51,915 nucleotides of DNA from QALR01 sp964466625 (GCA_964466625.1 CAYXQF010000003.1:1-51915); one strand, 5' to 3'; shown: positions 24,519-32,461, counted from the first letter of the stretch. The notes: generated by a model not told the origin, from the sequence alone. Translations and numbers: made by a program.

Positions 24519-25235
24519 TTAATTTGTGATGAAATCGACGAATCGCTGATGAACCTCAGCATACCGTCCCTTCCCGATCGGAACACGAGCACCGCTTTTC
24601 AAAACAAATTCATAGCGGCGAATCCACTCGACCTCATGCAGATTGACGACAAAACCTCTGTGGCAAAGAAGAAAATCCGAAGAAGAAAGCTTTTCTGCAG
24701 CCTCGCTGATCTTCCATCTGCTTTCAAAAGCTTCTTTTTTCATATTAAATTTTGTACCGCGATCAAATGCTTCCACAAATTGAATATCGGAAAGAGAGAT
24801 TCTTCGCTCACCGACTTCGGTGGGAAGCAGAATCTCTGCATGAGAGCGCCGTTCGCCGTGACAATAGAGCAATGCTTCCTTCAGTTTCTCCTCACATGGG
24901 GGCTCTGCAAGATATCGCGCAGCAGACACCTCATAGCCACGCATTGCCATCTCCAAATTGCGAGAAATAAAGACAATCGCGAGATCCTTTTTCTCTTCTC
25001 TGAGTGTTGACGCAAGTGTGATGCCGTCCATGTCACGCATTTCCGTGTCCAAAAGAAGGAGCTGAAACGGCACACCCCGTCGGATATCCGCAAGGAGTGC
25101 CAATCCCGACGCATATTCAGAAAGCTGATACGGAATCTTCGCTTCCTCAAGCAGTTTCGCGGTCATCTTCGCGATTTTTTGACGATCTTCTCTGTGATCA
25201 TCACAAACGGCAATTTGCCATGAAATTCCCCCCAC
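24519..25235 (-). CDS. LytTR family response regulator with altered receiver site
   Basis: A 238-residue regulator. A receiver domain (residues 6-120) has CDDH acidic residues and phospho-acceptor Asp63 in LLDTEMRDMDG. The lysine that normally follows beta-5 (YLLKP) is replaced: the text reads YLAEPP, giving Glu111. The C-terminal 100 residues are a LytTR DNA-binding domain (ILLPTEVGERRISLSDIQFVEAF, FLLCHRGFVVNL, GARVPIGKGRY). The start is GTG at 25235, eight bases after AAGGAGGG. No histidine kinase is next to it, so it is an orphan. The missing lysine suggests weak or no classical phosphorylation response. Confidence 0.88.
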   Translation of the reverse strand: MGGISWQIAVCDDHREDRQKIAKMTAKLLEEAKIPYQLSEYASGLALLADIRRGVPFQLLLLDTEMRDMDGITLASTLREEKKDLAIVFISRNLEMAMRGYEVSAARYLAEPPCEEKLKEALLYCHGERRSHAEILLPTEVGERRISLSDIQFVEAFDRGTKFNMKKEAFESRWKISEAAEKLSSSDFLLCHRGFVVNLHEVEWIRRYEFVLKSGARVPIGKGRYAEVHQRFVDFITN

Positions 25236-25282
25236 GGGTAGCCCTCCTTCCTGCATGAAACGAGAATTTTATCTGATACTAA

Positions 25283-25311
25283 ATTATACACCATTTGCCA
25301 AAGAAAATCTA
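25283..25311 (-). promoter_or_regulatory. promoter of the LytTR regulator
   Basis: TAGATT, 17 bp, TATAAT on the minus strand, just upstream of AAGGAGGG and the GTG start. Confidence 0.6.
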
Positions 25312-25327
25312 CTCTTTCCAAAGAAAA
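25298..25327. promoter_or_regulatory. direct repeat CCAAAGAAAA, 20-bp period
   Basis: Two exact 10-bp copies at 25298 and 25318. One overlaps the -35 region of the LytTR gene. Proteins with LytTR domains often bind two direct repeats about two helical turns apart, so this may be an autoregulatory site. Confidence 0.5.
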
Positions 25328-25350
25328 AACCACCGAGCTCGGTGGTTTTT
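25325..25350 (-). terminator. terminator of the lipoprotein gene
   Basis: AAAAACCACCGAG/CTCGGTGGTTTTT palindrome, 25 bases after the stop of the lipoprotein gene on the minus strand. Confidence 0.8.
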
Positions 25351-25374
25351 CTCTCAAATGATCATAGGAGGAGA

Positions 25375-26109
25375 TCATTTTGTAAAATCATGTTCTGCGG
25401 CCACATTGCCATTTTCATCGTAATCAATTTGCTTCGTTGTGCCACCGCCGCCATCTTCGTCATACGCAAAAAAGTATTCGCAATAAATGATGTCATTGGC
25501 ATAGATCGTCTGATGAATAATATTGCCATTATCATCATGTTCATATACGTAACGATAGATGGTTTTCACCGCGCCCGATGCATCATAAACGATCATACGA
25601 AGCGCTTCCAGATTTTCGTTATATTCGAAAGTTTCCTTGGTGCCGTCCTCATTATAGGTCGTGCTGCTCGCTAAATAAACTGCAGCAAATTCACTATTTT
25701 CTACATAAAGAAATTGCTCTTCCATATCAAGCACACCGTCAAAATAGGTCTTCATATTTTTGATGTTGCCATCTTCATAATATTCACATTCGGATTTCTG
25801 TTCAAAGAACATATTCCCATTTTCATCATAGTCGCGCATCAAAATCATCGTGCCTTGTTCATCATAAGCACAAAGCGAGCCGGAACCATCTTCATTTTTG
25901 TAAATGGCTACACCACAAACAACACACATATTGTCATCGTCAAGATCATGCTTTTGATAATTTTCACGTTCTCCGCAGTCCGAACAATCATTCCAATGTC
26001 CTTCCAGATCATAAAGAACAGGACTATTTTCATCAATGTGGCTTACTCCACAGCTTACAAAAAGGAGCGCCATCACAAGACAAATAAAAATTAAATAAGT
26101 TTTTTTCAT
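25375..26109 (-). CDS. lipoprotein with cysteine pairs and YD-like repeats
   Basis: A 244-residue lipoprotein with a signal peptide ending in FVSC (Cys20). A small Cys/His cluster follows (HWNDCSDCGERE then CVVCG), which could bind zinc. The rest is a chain of acidic, aromatic repeats such as DYDENGNMFF, EYYEDGNIKNM, TYNEDGTKETFEY, EHDDNGNIIHQ and DYDENGNVAAEH, similar to YD/MORN-like sheet repeats of secreted proteins. Function unknown. I chose ATG 26109, which follows GGAG; the longer frame upstream runs through a structured leader and has no binding site. Confidence 0.8.
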   Translation of the reverse strand: MKKTYLIFICLVMALLFVSCGVSHIDENSPVLYDLEGHWNDCSDCGERENYQKHDLDDDNMCVVCGVAIYKNEDGSGSLCAYDEQGTMILMRDYDENGNMFFEQKSECEYYEDGNIKNMKTYFDGVLDMEEQFLYVENSEFAAVYLASSTTYNEDGTKETFEYNENLEALRMIVYDASGAVKTIYRYVYEHDDNGNIIHQTIYANDIIYCEYFFAYDEDGGGGTTKQIDYDENGNVAAEHDFTK

Positions 26110-26123
26110 TATAAATCTCCATT

Positions 26124-26139
26124 CCGCCGCTGGCGGCGG
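26124..26139. other. GC hairpin beside the ribosome binding site
   Basis: CCGCCG/CGGCGG with a four-base loop ends three bases before the GGAG of the lipoprotein gene at 25375-26109. It could influence translation. Confidence 0.5.
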
Positions 26140-26154
26140 CACAAATAAAATTCG

Positions 26155-26266
26155 AAATTGCATGACCGCAATTTTTGCGGCAAAATGGGTTTGGGTCCCA
26201 TTTTGAATGCAATTTGATAGCGTGATCACTGCATTTACCGATCGAATCAAGCTTCTTTCACGCTAT
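26155..26266. other. structured intergenic region (three-way junction plus second stem)
   Basis: An outer stem AAATTGCAT/ATGCAATTT (26155-26163, 26207-26215) encloses two perfect hairpins: CCGCAA/TTGCGG (26166-26180) and CAAAATGGG/CCCATTTTG (26181-26205). Next to it ATAGCGTG/CACGCTAT (26217-26224, 26259-26266) encloses 34 bases. Together they nearly fill the gap between two genes. No riboswitch class that I know fits. Confidence 0.6.
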
Positions 26267-26274
26267 TCTCCTCG

Positions 26275-26802
26275 TTATGGGTGGAAAAATTGATTATATT
26301 CTTGGTTGGTCATGCGAATCGTAAACGAAGCACTTTCACCCACGGCGCGAACGGAGAAGTTGCCCGTGATATTTTCAAAAGTATGCTCCAACGGATCGTC
26401 GGGTGTCAATCTGGCAAGGATCTTTCCTTCGTTCACAACGATCAAAACGAAATTGCCTTCTTTGACGGTAAATTCCGTGAAATCCAACGAAACGACGTTA
26501 TTGTTACCAATGTAATTATTATAAAAGATCTCGTGAACACCTGTAAATTTCTTGGAATGAAATTTAACGCCTTTAGTGCTTTCCGTTTTGGTAAAACCTC
26601 GGGAACCATAGTTCATATTGACCATATCCATATCGGTGATCGTCACAATGGAAATATCCTCTGCGCCATTTGTGTCTTCCACGTGATCAATTCCTGTAGA
26701 AAAGCCCCAAATCAAAACACCAACGAAAATGATCAGAAAGATCGGAAACATAATGATGCTTTTGATGTTGTTCGCTCTTCTGCCGAGTCTGATTCGAATC
26801 AT
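26275..26802 (-). CDS. single-pass membrane protein of unknown function
   Basis: A 175-residue protein with a basic N-terminus (MIRIRLGRR), one membrane helix (residues 20-38, IIMFPIFLIIFVGVLIWGF) and an external domain rich in beta-strands (residues 40-175). Not recognised. The ATG at 26802 is six bases behind a perfect AAGGAGGT and 14 bases after the AIM24-family gene stop, so it belongs to the same transcript, which begins at a promoter carrying the secretion-regulon box. A role at the cell surface is all that can be inferred. Confidence 0.75.
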   Translation of the reverse strand: MIRIRLGRRANNIKSIIMFPIFLIIFVGVLIWGFSTGIDHVEDTNGAEDISIVTITDMDMVNMNYGSRGFTKTESTKGVKFHSKKFTGVHEIFYNNYIGNNNVVSLDFTEFTVKEGNFVLIVVNEGKILARLTPDDPLEHTFENITGNFSVRAVGESASFTIRMTNQEYNQFFHP

Positions 26803-26816
26803 CACTGACCTCCTTA

Positions 26817-27539
26817 TCAATTATCGCCAAAACTAATATTGATACCGTCCCCTTTGGAGGAGGAGCCGCCGAGATAGCGCGCCAGAACCTCTGCTGTGTG
26901 GTAGATCGGCATGGACTGAATGTAGACCTTACCGGGGCCCGTTACGCGAGTATGGAACAAGCCCTCGCCGCCGAACAATGCGTTCTTAAATCCCTTGACG
27001 GATTGAATTTCCATCGTGCAGCTTTCGCTCATCGCCGCGAGGTATCCCGTGTCAAGCACGATGCTCTCGCCCGAACGAAGCTCGTATTCTTCACAATGAC
27101 CGTCAATCTCAAGGAACACCGTTCCGTTTCCGGTGATCTTCTGCATGATAAAGCCTTCGCCACCGAAAAAACCTGCGCCAAGCTTTCTTTGAAAATAGAT
27201 AGAAAGGTCAAGCCCCTTTTCCATCGCAAGAAATCCGCCCTTCTGAACGATGATGCCGTTGCCGGGAGTAAGCTCCAAGGGAATGATCGAACCGGGGAAG
27301 CTGGACGCGAAAGCGATCATACCGCTACCACCGTTCGGGGTAAATTCATTGATAAACATCGAGTCGCCCGAAAAAAGTCTGCCAAATGCTTTTTTCAGAC
27401 CGCCGCCCGTGTTGGTCTTCATTTCTATATTGGGACTCATCCAGCTCATAGAACCTTTTTCTGTGCAAAGCGTCTGTCCTGTCGTGGGATAGCAGACAAC
27501 AACCGGCAAACTGCCGCCTTTAATTTCATAATTAATCAT
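26817..27539 (-). CDS. AIM24 / TIGR00266 family protein
   Basis: A 240-residue all-beta protein of the AIM24 family. Typical elements: GSMSWMSPNIEMKT, FINEFTPNGGSGMIAFASSFPGSIIPLEL, VQKGGFLAMEKGLDLSIYF, FGGEGFIMQKITGNGTVFLEIDG, ALFGGEGLFHTRVTGPGKVYIQSMP. Such proteins are common in bacteria; their function is not settled, and the yeast member is mitochondrial. There is no signal peptide. The ATG follows AAAGGAG. It is 20 bases behind the 378-residue repeat protein, so it is expressed from a promoter with the secretion-regulon box; such co-transcription is unusual to my knowledge. Confidence 0.9.
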   Translation of the reverse strand: MINYEIKGGSLPVVVCYPTTGQTLCTEKGSMSWMSPNIEMKTNTGGGLKKAFGRLFSGDSMFINEFTPNGGSGMIAFASSFPGSIIPLELTPGNGIIVQKGGFLAMEKGLDLSIYFQRKLGAGFFGGEGFIMQKITGNGTVFLEIDGHCEEYELRSGESIVLDTGYLAAMSESCTMEIQSVKGFKNALFGGEGLFHTRVTGPGKVYIQSMPIYHTAEVLARYLGGSSSKGDGINISFGDN

Positions 27540-27559
27540 GTTATATTCTCCTTTATCGT

Positions 27560-28696
27560 TTATAATTCGTCTTTCTCCGGAATTTCTCTTATGGGAGCGG
27601 TCATCGTTTTTTGCGAGGATCCTTTGTTCACAGAACCGCGTTCCTGACGTTCGGTCGGAATCTGTCGGCTGAGGTCCAGATGCTTTTTGATGGCGGCTTG
27701 CGCGTCTTCATAATCGCGAGCTTCCTGCGTTTGCTGTGCTTTCACAAGGGTATCCAGAATTTGCTTTTGGATAGCTTGCGCGTCTTCATAATCGCGGGCT
27801 CCTTGCGTTTGCAGCGCTTTCACAAGGGTATCCAGATTTTGCTTTTGGATAGCTTGCGCGTCTTCATAATCGCGGGCGCCTTGCGTTTGCAACGCTTTCA
27901 CAAGGGTATCCAGATTTTGCTTTTGGATAGCTTGTGCGTCTTCATAATCGCGGCTTTCCTGCGTTAGCGGTGTTTTCGCGAGGGTATCCAGATGTTGCTG
28001 ACGCTCGTAGCTTTCCGCAAAGCGCTCCATCTCTTCAACCCAAGCGCCGCCTTTGATAAGAGAACCATTCGCTTTGGCGTCGTAATACTGATTGATCTTT
28101 TCGGTGTATTTCGTACCCTGCTCTTTTTGTTCTCTACAGAATTTAGCGTAGTTTTCTTTTTCGGCAGCTTCGAATTTTTTCATTTCGCTTCTTCTGTGCG
28201 CCCAGCGCTTAAAGGGATTGCGGCTATAAGATTTATCCGCTTTCAACTCCTGTTTTTTATTACGCAGATCGACTTCCATTTTTGTTTTGGCGTCTTTGAT
28301 CGCATCTTCTCTTCCTGCATTTTCCGCCTCCATGGCTTCCACGATCGGCGCCATGCGGTTCAGTACGGTGAGCGGTCTATTGAATTCGCGCGCCGATCTT
28401 TCCGGATCCACGAGTTTGATACCTCCCTCAAATGCATCCAAACAGGTGAGGATCAGATCTTCATTAAAGAACATCAAACTCTCAAGCCCAAGTTCCGAGG
28501 CAACTTTCGCGCCATCATAGTATATCATCGCGTTGACCGCGATCCCATACGATGCAGGGAGTTTTTTGATCCTATCTATAAAATCCGCATACTTAATGGG
28601 CTCGTTTTCTTTCATTTGCTTAAATAGAGGCAAGGAATCTAATTTTTCTTGATCAAAACGATCACCGATGATGTTGGGATCATATGTTTTCGTCAT
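27560..28696 (-). CDS. hydrophilic repeat protein, putative T4SS cargo or accessory factor
   Basis: A 378-residue soluble protein, not recognised. Residues 9-130 form a helical module (IIGDRFDQEKLDSL, then a KKLPASYGI segment) that resembles the N-terminal modules of the 786-residue protein. A charged coiled-coil region follows (residues 130-235), then four near-identical 26-residue units of the type LDTLVKALQTQGARDYEDAQ, then a short polar tail. There is no signal peptide or membrane segment. I chose ATG 28696 (AAAGGAG upstream) over ATG 28720. Its promoter carries the same tandem box as the secretion operon. A transported substrate or coupling factor is an inference from regulation and paralogy. 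Confidence 0.75.
   Translation of the reverse strand: MTKTYDPNIIGDRFDQEKLDSLPLFKQMKENEPIKYADFIDRIKKLPASYGIAVNAMIYYDGAKVASELGLESLMFFNEDLILTCLDAFEGGIKLVDPERSAREFNRPLTVLNRMAPIVEAMEAENAGREDAIKDAKTKMEVDLRNKKQELKADKSYSRNPFKRWAHRRSEMKKFEAAEKENYAKFCREQKEQGTKYTEKINQYYDAKANGSLIKGGAWVEEMERFAESYERQQHLDTLAKTPLTQESRDYEDAQAIQKQNLDTLVKALQTQGARDYEDAQAIQKQNLDTLVKALQTQGARDYEDAQAIQKQILDTLVKAQQTQEARDYEDAQAAIKKHLDLSRQIPTERQERGSVNKGSSQKTMTAPIREIPEKDEL
27680..27991. repeat. four tandem 78-bp repeats inside the coding region
   Basis: GGTATCCAG recurs at 27749, 27827, 27905 and 27983, exactly 78 bases apart, and the units are near-identical at DNA level. The unit is a whole number of codons (26), so copy number can change without breaking the frame. 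Confidence 0.95.
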
Positions 28697-28736
28697 AGCA
28701 AAATTCTCCTTTAAGATCATTTCTTCTTACGCTTTT

Positions 28737-28796
28737 ATTTTAGCAAAAAAAACGTCAAATGACAAGTAGTCAAAGCCTTTCTTCACACTTCTTCAC
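28737..28796 (-). promoter_or_regulatory. regulon promoter B (378-residue protein unit)
   Basis: Minus strand: GTGAAGAA twice, 10 bp apart (28789-28796, 28779-28786), 13 bp, TTGTCA (28760-28765), 17 bp, TAAAAT (28737-28742). Same geometry as three other promoters in the window. Confidence 0.88.
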
Positions 28797-28812
28797 AAAT
28801 GGGAACAAATGC

Positions 28813-28845
28813 AAAAAAGAGCGATCACGACATGCGTGATCACTC
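28813..28845 (-). terminator. terminator of the 338-residue protein gene
   Basis: GAGTGATCACG/CGTGATCGCTC around a five-base loop, followed by TTTTTT on the minus strand. Confidence 0.88.
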
Positions 28846-28860
28846 TTTTTGACCGTATTT

Positions 28861-29877
28861 TTAATCCAAAATGTTTTTGTTTTTTTCATTTTGCACCGTG
28901 CGCACGGGAGCATCCTTTTCGCACGTTCTGTTCTTGTTTTTTCCGTGATTTGTGATATGCGCGCTCAGATCGAGTTGTCTTCCCGCAGGCTGTATCTCGG
29001 TGCGGTTCGCCTCTCTCCTCGCCTCATGACACATGCGAAAATCTCCGGAACCGATCTGTATGCGGCGATTATTCGCCACGTCGGGATAAGGATTCCCCAT
29101 CTTTTTTAAGCGTTTTTCATAGTCCTTCTGCATGGTGTCGCGAATCTTGTCAGCCTTTTTGTTGAGATCCTTTTGCGCTTTGTCTGCTTTTTTGAGCGCT
29201 TTTTGATCCGCTTTTGTGAATGCTCTCGGATCGTTCGCTCTCTTTTGGCGAAGAATCTTGCTTTGATGCTTGGCGTCGTAAAGATCCAGTCTTACTTTAT
29301 CCAGTTTCTCATTCTCTTTTTCCCAAAGCGCGGATTCCTTTTCGAGATACTCTGCCTTCGCGGCATCTTTCTCGCGCAAATCTTTGATATATGCCGCAAA
29401 AGCTTCCTTATCTGCGCGTTTGTTTTTCAGATAATTCATTTTATCGTAGTCAACGTTTTCAGAGTGGATCTCTTCCGTGTCGCGCTGAATTTCAGCGTCC
29501 AAGCGATACGCCATCGCGCCTTCCACATCTTTTACGGGATACCGGTCTTCGATCAAGTGATAGAACAAGTGCATATCGCGAATTTGATCATCGCTTGCCA
29601 TTCGATTCAGAGCATTCCCTATGTTTTCGCTCACGTCCAGATATTCTGACGGTTGTTTTTTCTCTTCCTTCGGTGCAAGAAGCGCGTTGGAAAGCATCTC
29701 AAAGTATACGCCGGGAACTTCTACCAAGTAACTCTGGAGTGTCTCTCTTTCTGATTTTATGTAATCCGTTCTCTTACTATTATGTGGATCGATCAATTTG
29801 ATATACCAGTTCGTGATCAGCGCGATCTCGCTCTCTGTCAATTTCTGGTCTATAACATCATTCATGGTTCTGGGCAT
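28861..29877 (-). CDS. hydrophilic coiled-coil protein with one GNPYP module
   Basis: A 338-residue soluble protein of unknown family. Residues 1-110 are a helical module similar in outline to those of the 786- and 378-residue proteins; residues 140-260 are a long, highly charged coiled coil; then comes a module FTKADQKALKKA leading to GNPYPDVANNRRIQIGSG (residues 259-280), clearly related to the two GNPFPEHT modules of the 786-residue protein. The tail is basic and polar, ending KNILD. No signal peptide. ATG 29877 is eight bases behind AGGAGG. It is a single-gene unit with a regulon promoter and a terminator. Cargo or scaffold of the secretion system is an inference. Confidence 0.75.
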   Translation of the reverse strand: MPRTMNDVIDQKLTESEIALITNWYIKLIDPHNSKRTDYIKSERETLQSYLVEVPGVYFEMLSNALLAPKEEKKQPSEYLDVSENIGNALNRMASDDQIRDMHLFYHLIEDRYPVKDVEGAMAYRLDAEIQRDTEEIHSENVDYDKMNYLKNKRADKEAFAAYIKDLREKDAAKAEYLEKESALWEKENEKLDKVRLDLYDAKHQSKILRQKRANDPRAFTKADQKALKKADKAQKDLNKKADKIRDTMQKDYEKRLKKMGNPYPDVANNRRIQIGSGDFRMCHEARREANRTEIQPAGRQLDLSAHITNHGKNKNRTCEKDAPVRTVQNEKNKNILD

Positions 29878-29987
29878 CTTCAAATCCTCCTATCATTCAT
29901 TCTGTTCATACGATGGGATCTCTATATCCCTCATCTCTAATCTCAGCATATCTGCCACCTCCTGCGGTCATGCTGTTCTTTGTATTC

Positions 29988-30047
29988 ATTGTAGCAAAAA
30001 AAGAGGAAAATGACAAGTACCCTCACCTTTTCTTCACACTTCTTCAC
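29988..30047 (-). promoter_or_regulatory. regulon promoter C (338-residue protein)
   Basis: Minus strand: GTGAAGAA at 30040-30047 and 30030-30037, 13 bp, TTGTCA (30011-30016), 17 bp, TACAAT (29988-29993). Confidence 0.88.
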
Positions 30048-30061
30048 AAATGAGAAAGCGA

Positions 30062-30094
30062 CAAAAATACCCTTGCGCAAAAATGCGCAAGGGT
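30062..30094 (-). terminator. terminator of the 786-residue protein gene
   Basis: ACCCTTGCGCA/TGCGCAAGGGT with a four-base loop, followed by ATTTTTG on the minus strand, directly upstream of regulon promoter C. Confidence 0.9.
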
Positions 30095-30100
30095 GCTTTC

Positions 30101-32461
30101 TCAAAGATCTGCTTCGAGTTCTTCCTGTTGTTTCTGCCGTATCGTTTTTTCTGCCGAAAGCGCCACTTCCCTTTGCGGTGTCGCAAGGGTTTTTTCGGGC
30201 GCTTTGGTGGTGCTGGGGATCGAACCTTCGGGGAAAACGACGGGTGTTCTTTTGATCTCCGTTGCCGCAGGCTTCTTGGTTTCTTCGGGTTTCTTGATTT
30301 CTTCGGGTTTCTTAATTTCTTCGGGCTTCTTGGTTTCTTCCGCCTTCTGAACTTCCGCAGACTTTTGAAGCTCCTCTGTCTTTTCCGCCTGCTTGGTGGG
30401 CGGTGTAGGCAAAGGCTTCGAAGGAGTCTTCTGCTTTTGCTCTTTTGTGGGATTTGTGACGTCTGCACGCACGATGACCTGCTTCGCTTTCTCTGAAAGT
30501 CCCGGCGTTTCACGAAGTGTTTCTTCCTTGGTGGCAAGCGGCATAAAACCGAGCTGTCCCGCGCGGATCTGCTCACAGCGCATCGCCGTATGTTCGGGGA
30601 AAGGGTTACCGATCTCTTTTGTGCGCGCAACCGTATCGCGGATCATCTTCTCGCGAAGTGCCTTCAATGCTTTTCCCTTGTCAAGCGCCACACGGGCAAG
30701 AGCCTTCAGCTGTGCTTTATCTGCTTTGGAAATGGGTGCTTTGGTGGCTTTAGGCGCTTGCGCTGTCGGTGCGCTTTTTTCTTCTTCAGAAAGAGATGCT
30801 TGCGGCGTTTCCGTCTGCTTCAGCGCCTTATACTGTGCATACGCTTCTCGATAAGCGATGCTTGCCGCGCCGAGTTGCTCGTTTTCTTTGGAATAGGATA
30901 GCTCTCTGTCCGTCAAAAAATCGCGTTTGGCATCTTCTTGATGTTGCTTATACTTTTCCGCGCCATAGATCTGCGCGGTTTCGCTTTGCGTAGCAAGCGG
31001 CATGAGTTGTGTTTGACCTGTCGAGATTTGACTGATACGCATCACCGTATGCTCAGGAAAAGGATTTCCTTCATTTCTCAGGCGCACAGCGGTGTCAACG
31101 AGAAGTTCTTTTTGCACTTTTCTGAGCGCTGCCGTCTTTTGAGCGAAATCCTTCTCCGCTTTTTTCAGTTGTTTTTCATCTTTTGCGGAAAAATCACGGC
31201 CCAAAAGCTCTTTCTTTCGCCGCAGATCTTCCAGCTTCTGTCTTGCGGTTTGCTGAGGATCTATTTTTCTGCGAAGCTTTTTATTTTCACTCTCGTAAAT
31301 TTTACGTTTGCCTTTTACAAGATCGAGTTTCGCTTTCTCACGGCGCATTTTCTGCTTTGCTTCCGATTTTTCTTGCTTTTGCTCCTTAGTAGCACCAATG
31401 CGAGGCGTTCTTTGACGTATCTCCTTATATTCTTTTTCCGCGTCCTTTTGTGCTTGTTTTTGACGTGTCAAAAACGTATCGACACCTTTTTCACCGATCG
31501 CTTTATCCTGATGGAATTTTTCACGCGAGGTTCTCAAGGCTTCCGCACGCTGAGCACTTTCGCTTTCGACAATTTGCGGAAGACGCGCCTTATGATACGC
31601 AAGGCTCCGCTCGGAAAGACCTTCTTTCAGCTTGATATTCCCTTCTGCAAGATTAGCAAGAATATTCATGACGCTCTTGGCTTCCTTGGGTGTCAGAGGT
31701 TCTCCCGGTGCTTTTGCGGCAAATCGGAAAAACTTTTCATAAGCGTCATCGGTCATCTCGATGTAATTGCGCGGATCTTCGCGAACACCACCCACGCCGA
31801 TCACGGATTTTTCCAAAAATTCATAATATTCCGCGGGGATTTTTTCATAGGTGTTCACAAAACGCCTGGAAAGATCTGCTTTCTCGTCTGATCCCGAAAA
31901 CGTGATCACCTCTGTTGCAAAAGAATGGAACGTCGGCTGGTCATATCGTTTGCCGATGACGTCAACAATCGCGCGATCATGCAAAAACACTTTTGAGAAT
32001 TCCTCATCGGAAAGGAAATATTTTTGGTCTGCATCTTCTTTGATCGCCTCGTCAGCCTTTTCTTCTTTTGCAGGCGGTGCCATATCCATCACGGGCGGTG
32101 CGACTTCTTCTTTCTCCTCTTTTTCCTCTTCGATCGCTTCTTCACGGCGAATGAGATCGTATTCACCCTCAGCGAGCTTATTCAAAAAGGAAATGATATT
32201 TGTCACATTCCGCTCACCGAGCGTTTTGTCATCTTCGGAAAGAAGCTCCGTATCCACCTGAAAATAGGCAGAAATATCTTCCGTTTTGCCGTCTTTGCCG
32301 ATCAAAATGCCTTCGATCGCTTCCAAATATTTTGTATCAATTTTATGCAATGCTTCTTCCGCAAGCTCACGGATCTCTGTTTCTGTGAAATCATCATTTG
32401 CGAGCTGTCGGAAAAGCAAATCAAATTGTTCTTTGTTATAATTCGTTCCGATTTTTGGCAT
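30101..32461 (-). CDS. large hydrophilic protein with duplicated modules, putative T4SS cargo
   Basis: A 786-residue soluble protein, not recognised. Residues 4-105 and 168-280 are two divergent copies of one helical module (each ends with a NI...L..LAEG helix), separated by an acidic linker. Residues 300-460 are a charged coiled coil. A module ending in GNPFPEHTVMRISQISTGQ (residues 424-491) recurs at 577-644 as GNPFPEHTAMRCEQIRAGQ; both end in MPLAT. The C-terminal 120 residues are Lys/Pro/Glu repeats (KKPEEIKKPEE). There is no signal peptide or membrane helix. ATG 32461 follows AAGGAGG. The promoter carries the tandem box. It stands directly behind the T4SS operon, which suggests a substrate or cytoplasmic partner. 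Confidence 0.78.
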   Translation of the reverse strand: MPKIGTNYNKEQFDLLFRQLANDDFTETEIRELAEEALHKIDTKYLEAIEGILIGKDGKTEDISAYFQVDTELLSEDDKTLGERNVTNIISFLNKLAEGEYDLIRREEAIEEEKEEKEEVAPPVMDMAPPAKEEKADEAIKEDADQKYFLSDEEFSKVFLHDRAIVDVIGKRYDQPTFHSFATEVITFSGSDEKADLSRRFVNTYEKIPAEYYEFLEKSVIGVGGVREDPRNYIEMTDDAYEKFFRFAAKAPGEPLTPKEAKSVMNILANLAEGNIKLKEGLSERSLAYHKARLPQIVESESAQRAEALRTSREKFHQDKAIGEKGVDTFLTRQKQAQKDAEKEYKEIRQRTPRIGATKEQKQEKSEAKQKMRREKAKLDLVKGKRKIYESENKKLRRKIDPQQTARQKLEDLRRKKELLGRDFSAKDEKQLKKAEKDFAQKTAALRKVQKELLVDTAVRLRNEGNPFPEHTVMRISQISTGQTQLMPLATQSETAQIYGAEKYKQHQEDAKRDFLTDRELSYSKENEQLGAASIAYREAYAQYKALKQTETPQASLSEEEKSAPTAQAPKATKAPISKADKAQLKALARVALDKGKALKALREKMIRDTVARTKEIGNPFPEHTAMRCEQIRAGQLGFMPLATKEETLRETPGLSEKAKQVIVRADVTNPTKEQKQKTPSKPLPTPPTKQAEKTEELQKSAEVQKAEETKKPEEIKKPEEIKKPEETKKPAATEIKRTPVVFPEGSIPSTTKAPEKTLATPQREVALSAEKTIRQKQQEELEADL

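Noticed and set aside
27680..27991. CRISPR array
   Set aside because: The repeats are contiguous 78-bp units without spacers and lie in a reading frame.
28737..28796. WalR (YycF) box
   Set aside because: The hexamer TGTGAA and the four-base gap differ from the usual TGTWAH-N5-TGTWAH; an OmpR-type regulator encoded beside the locus is a better candidate.
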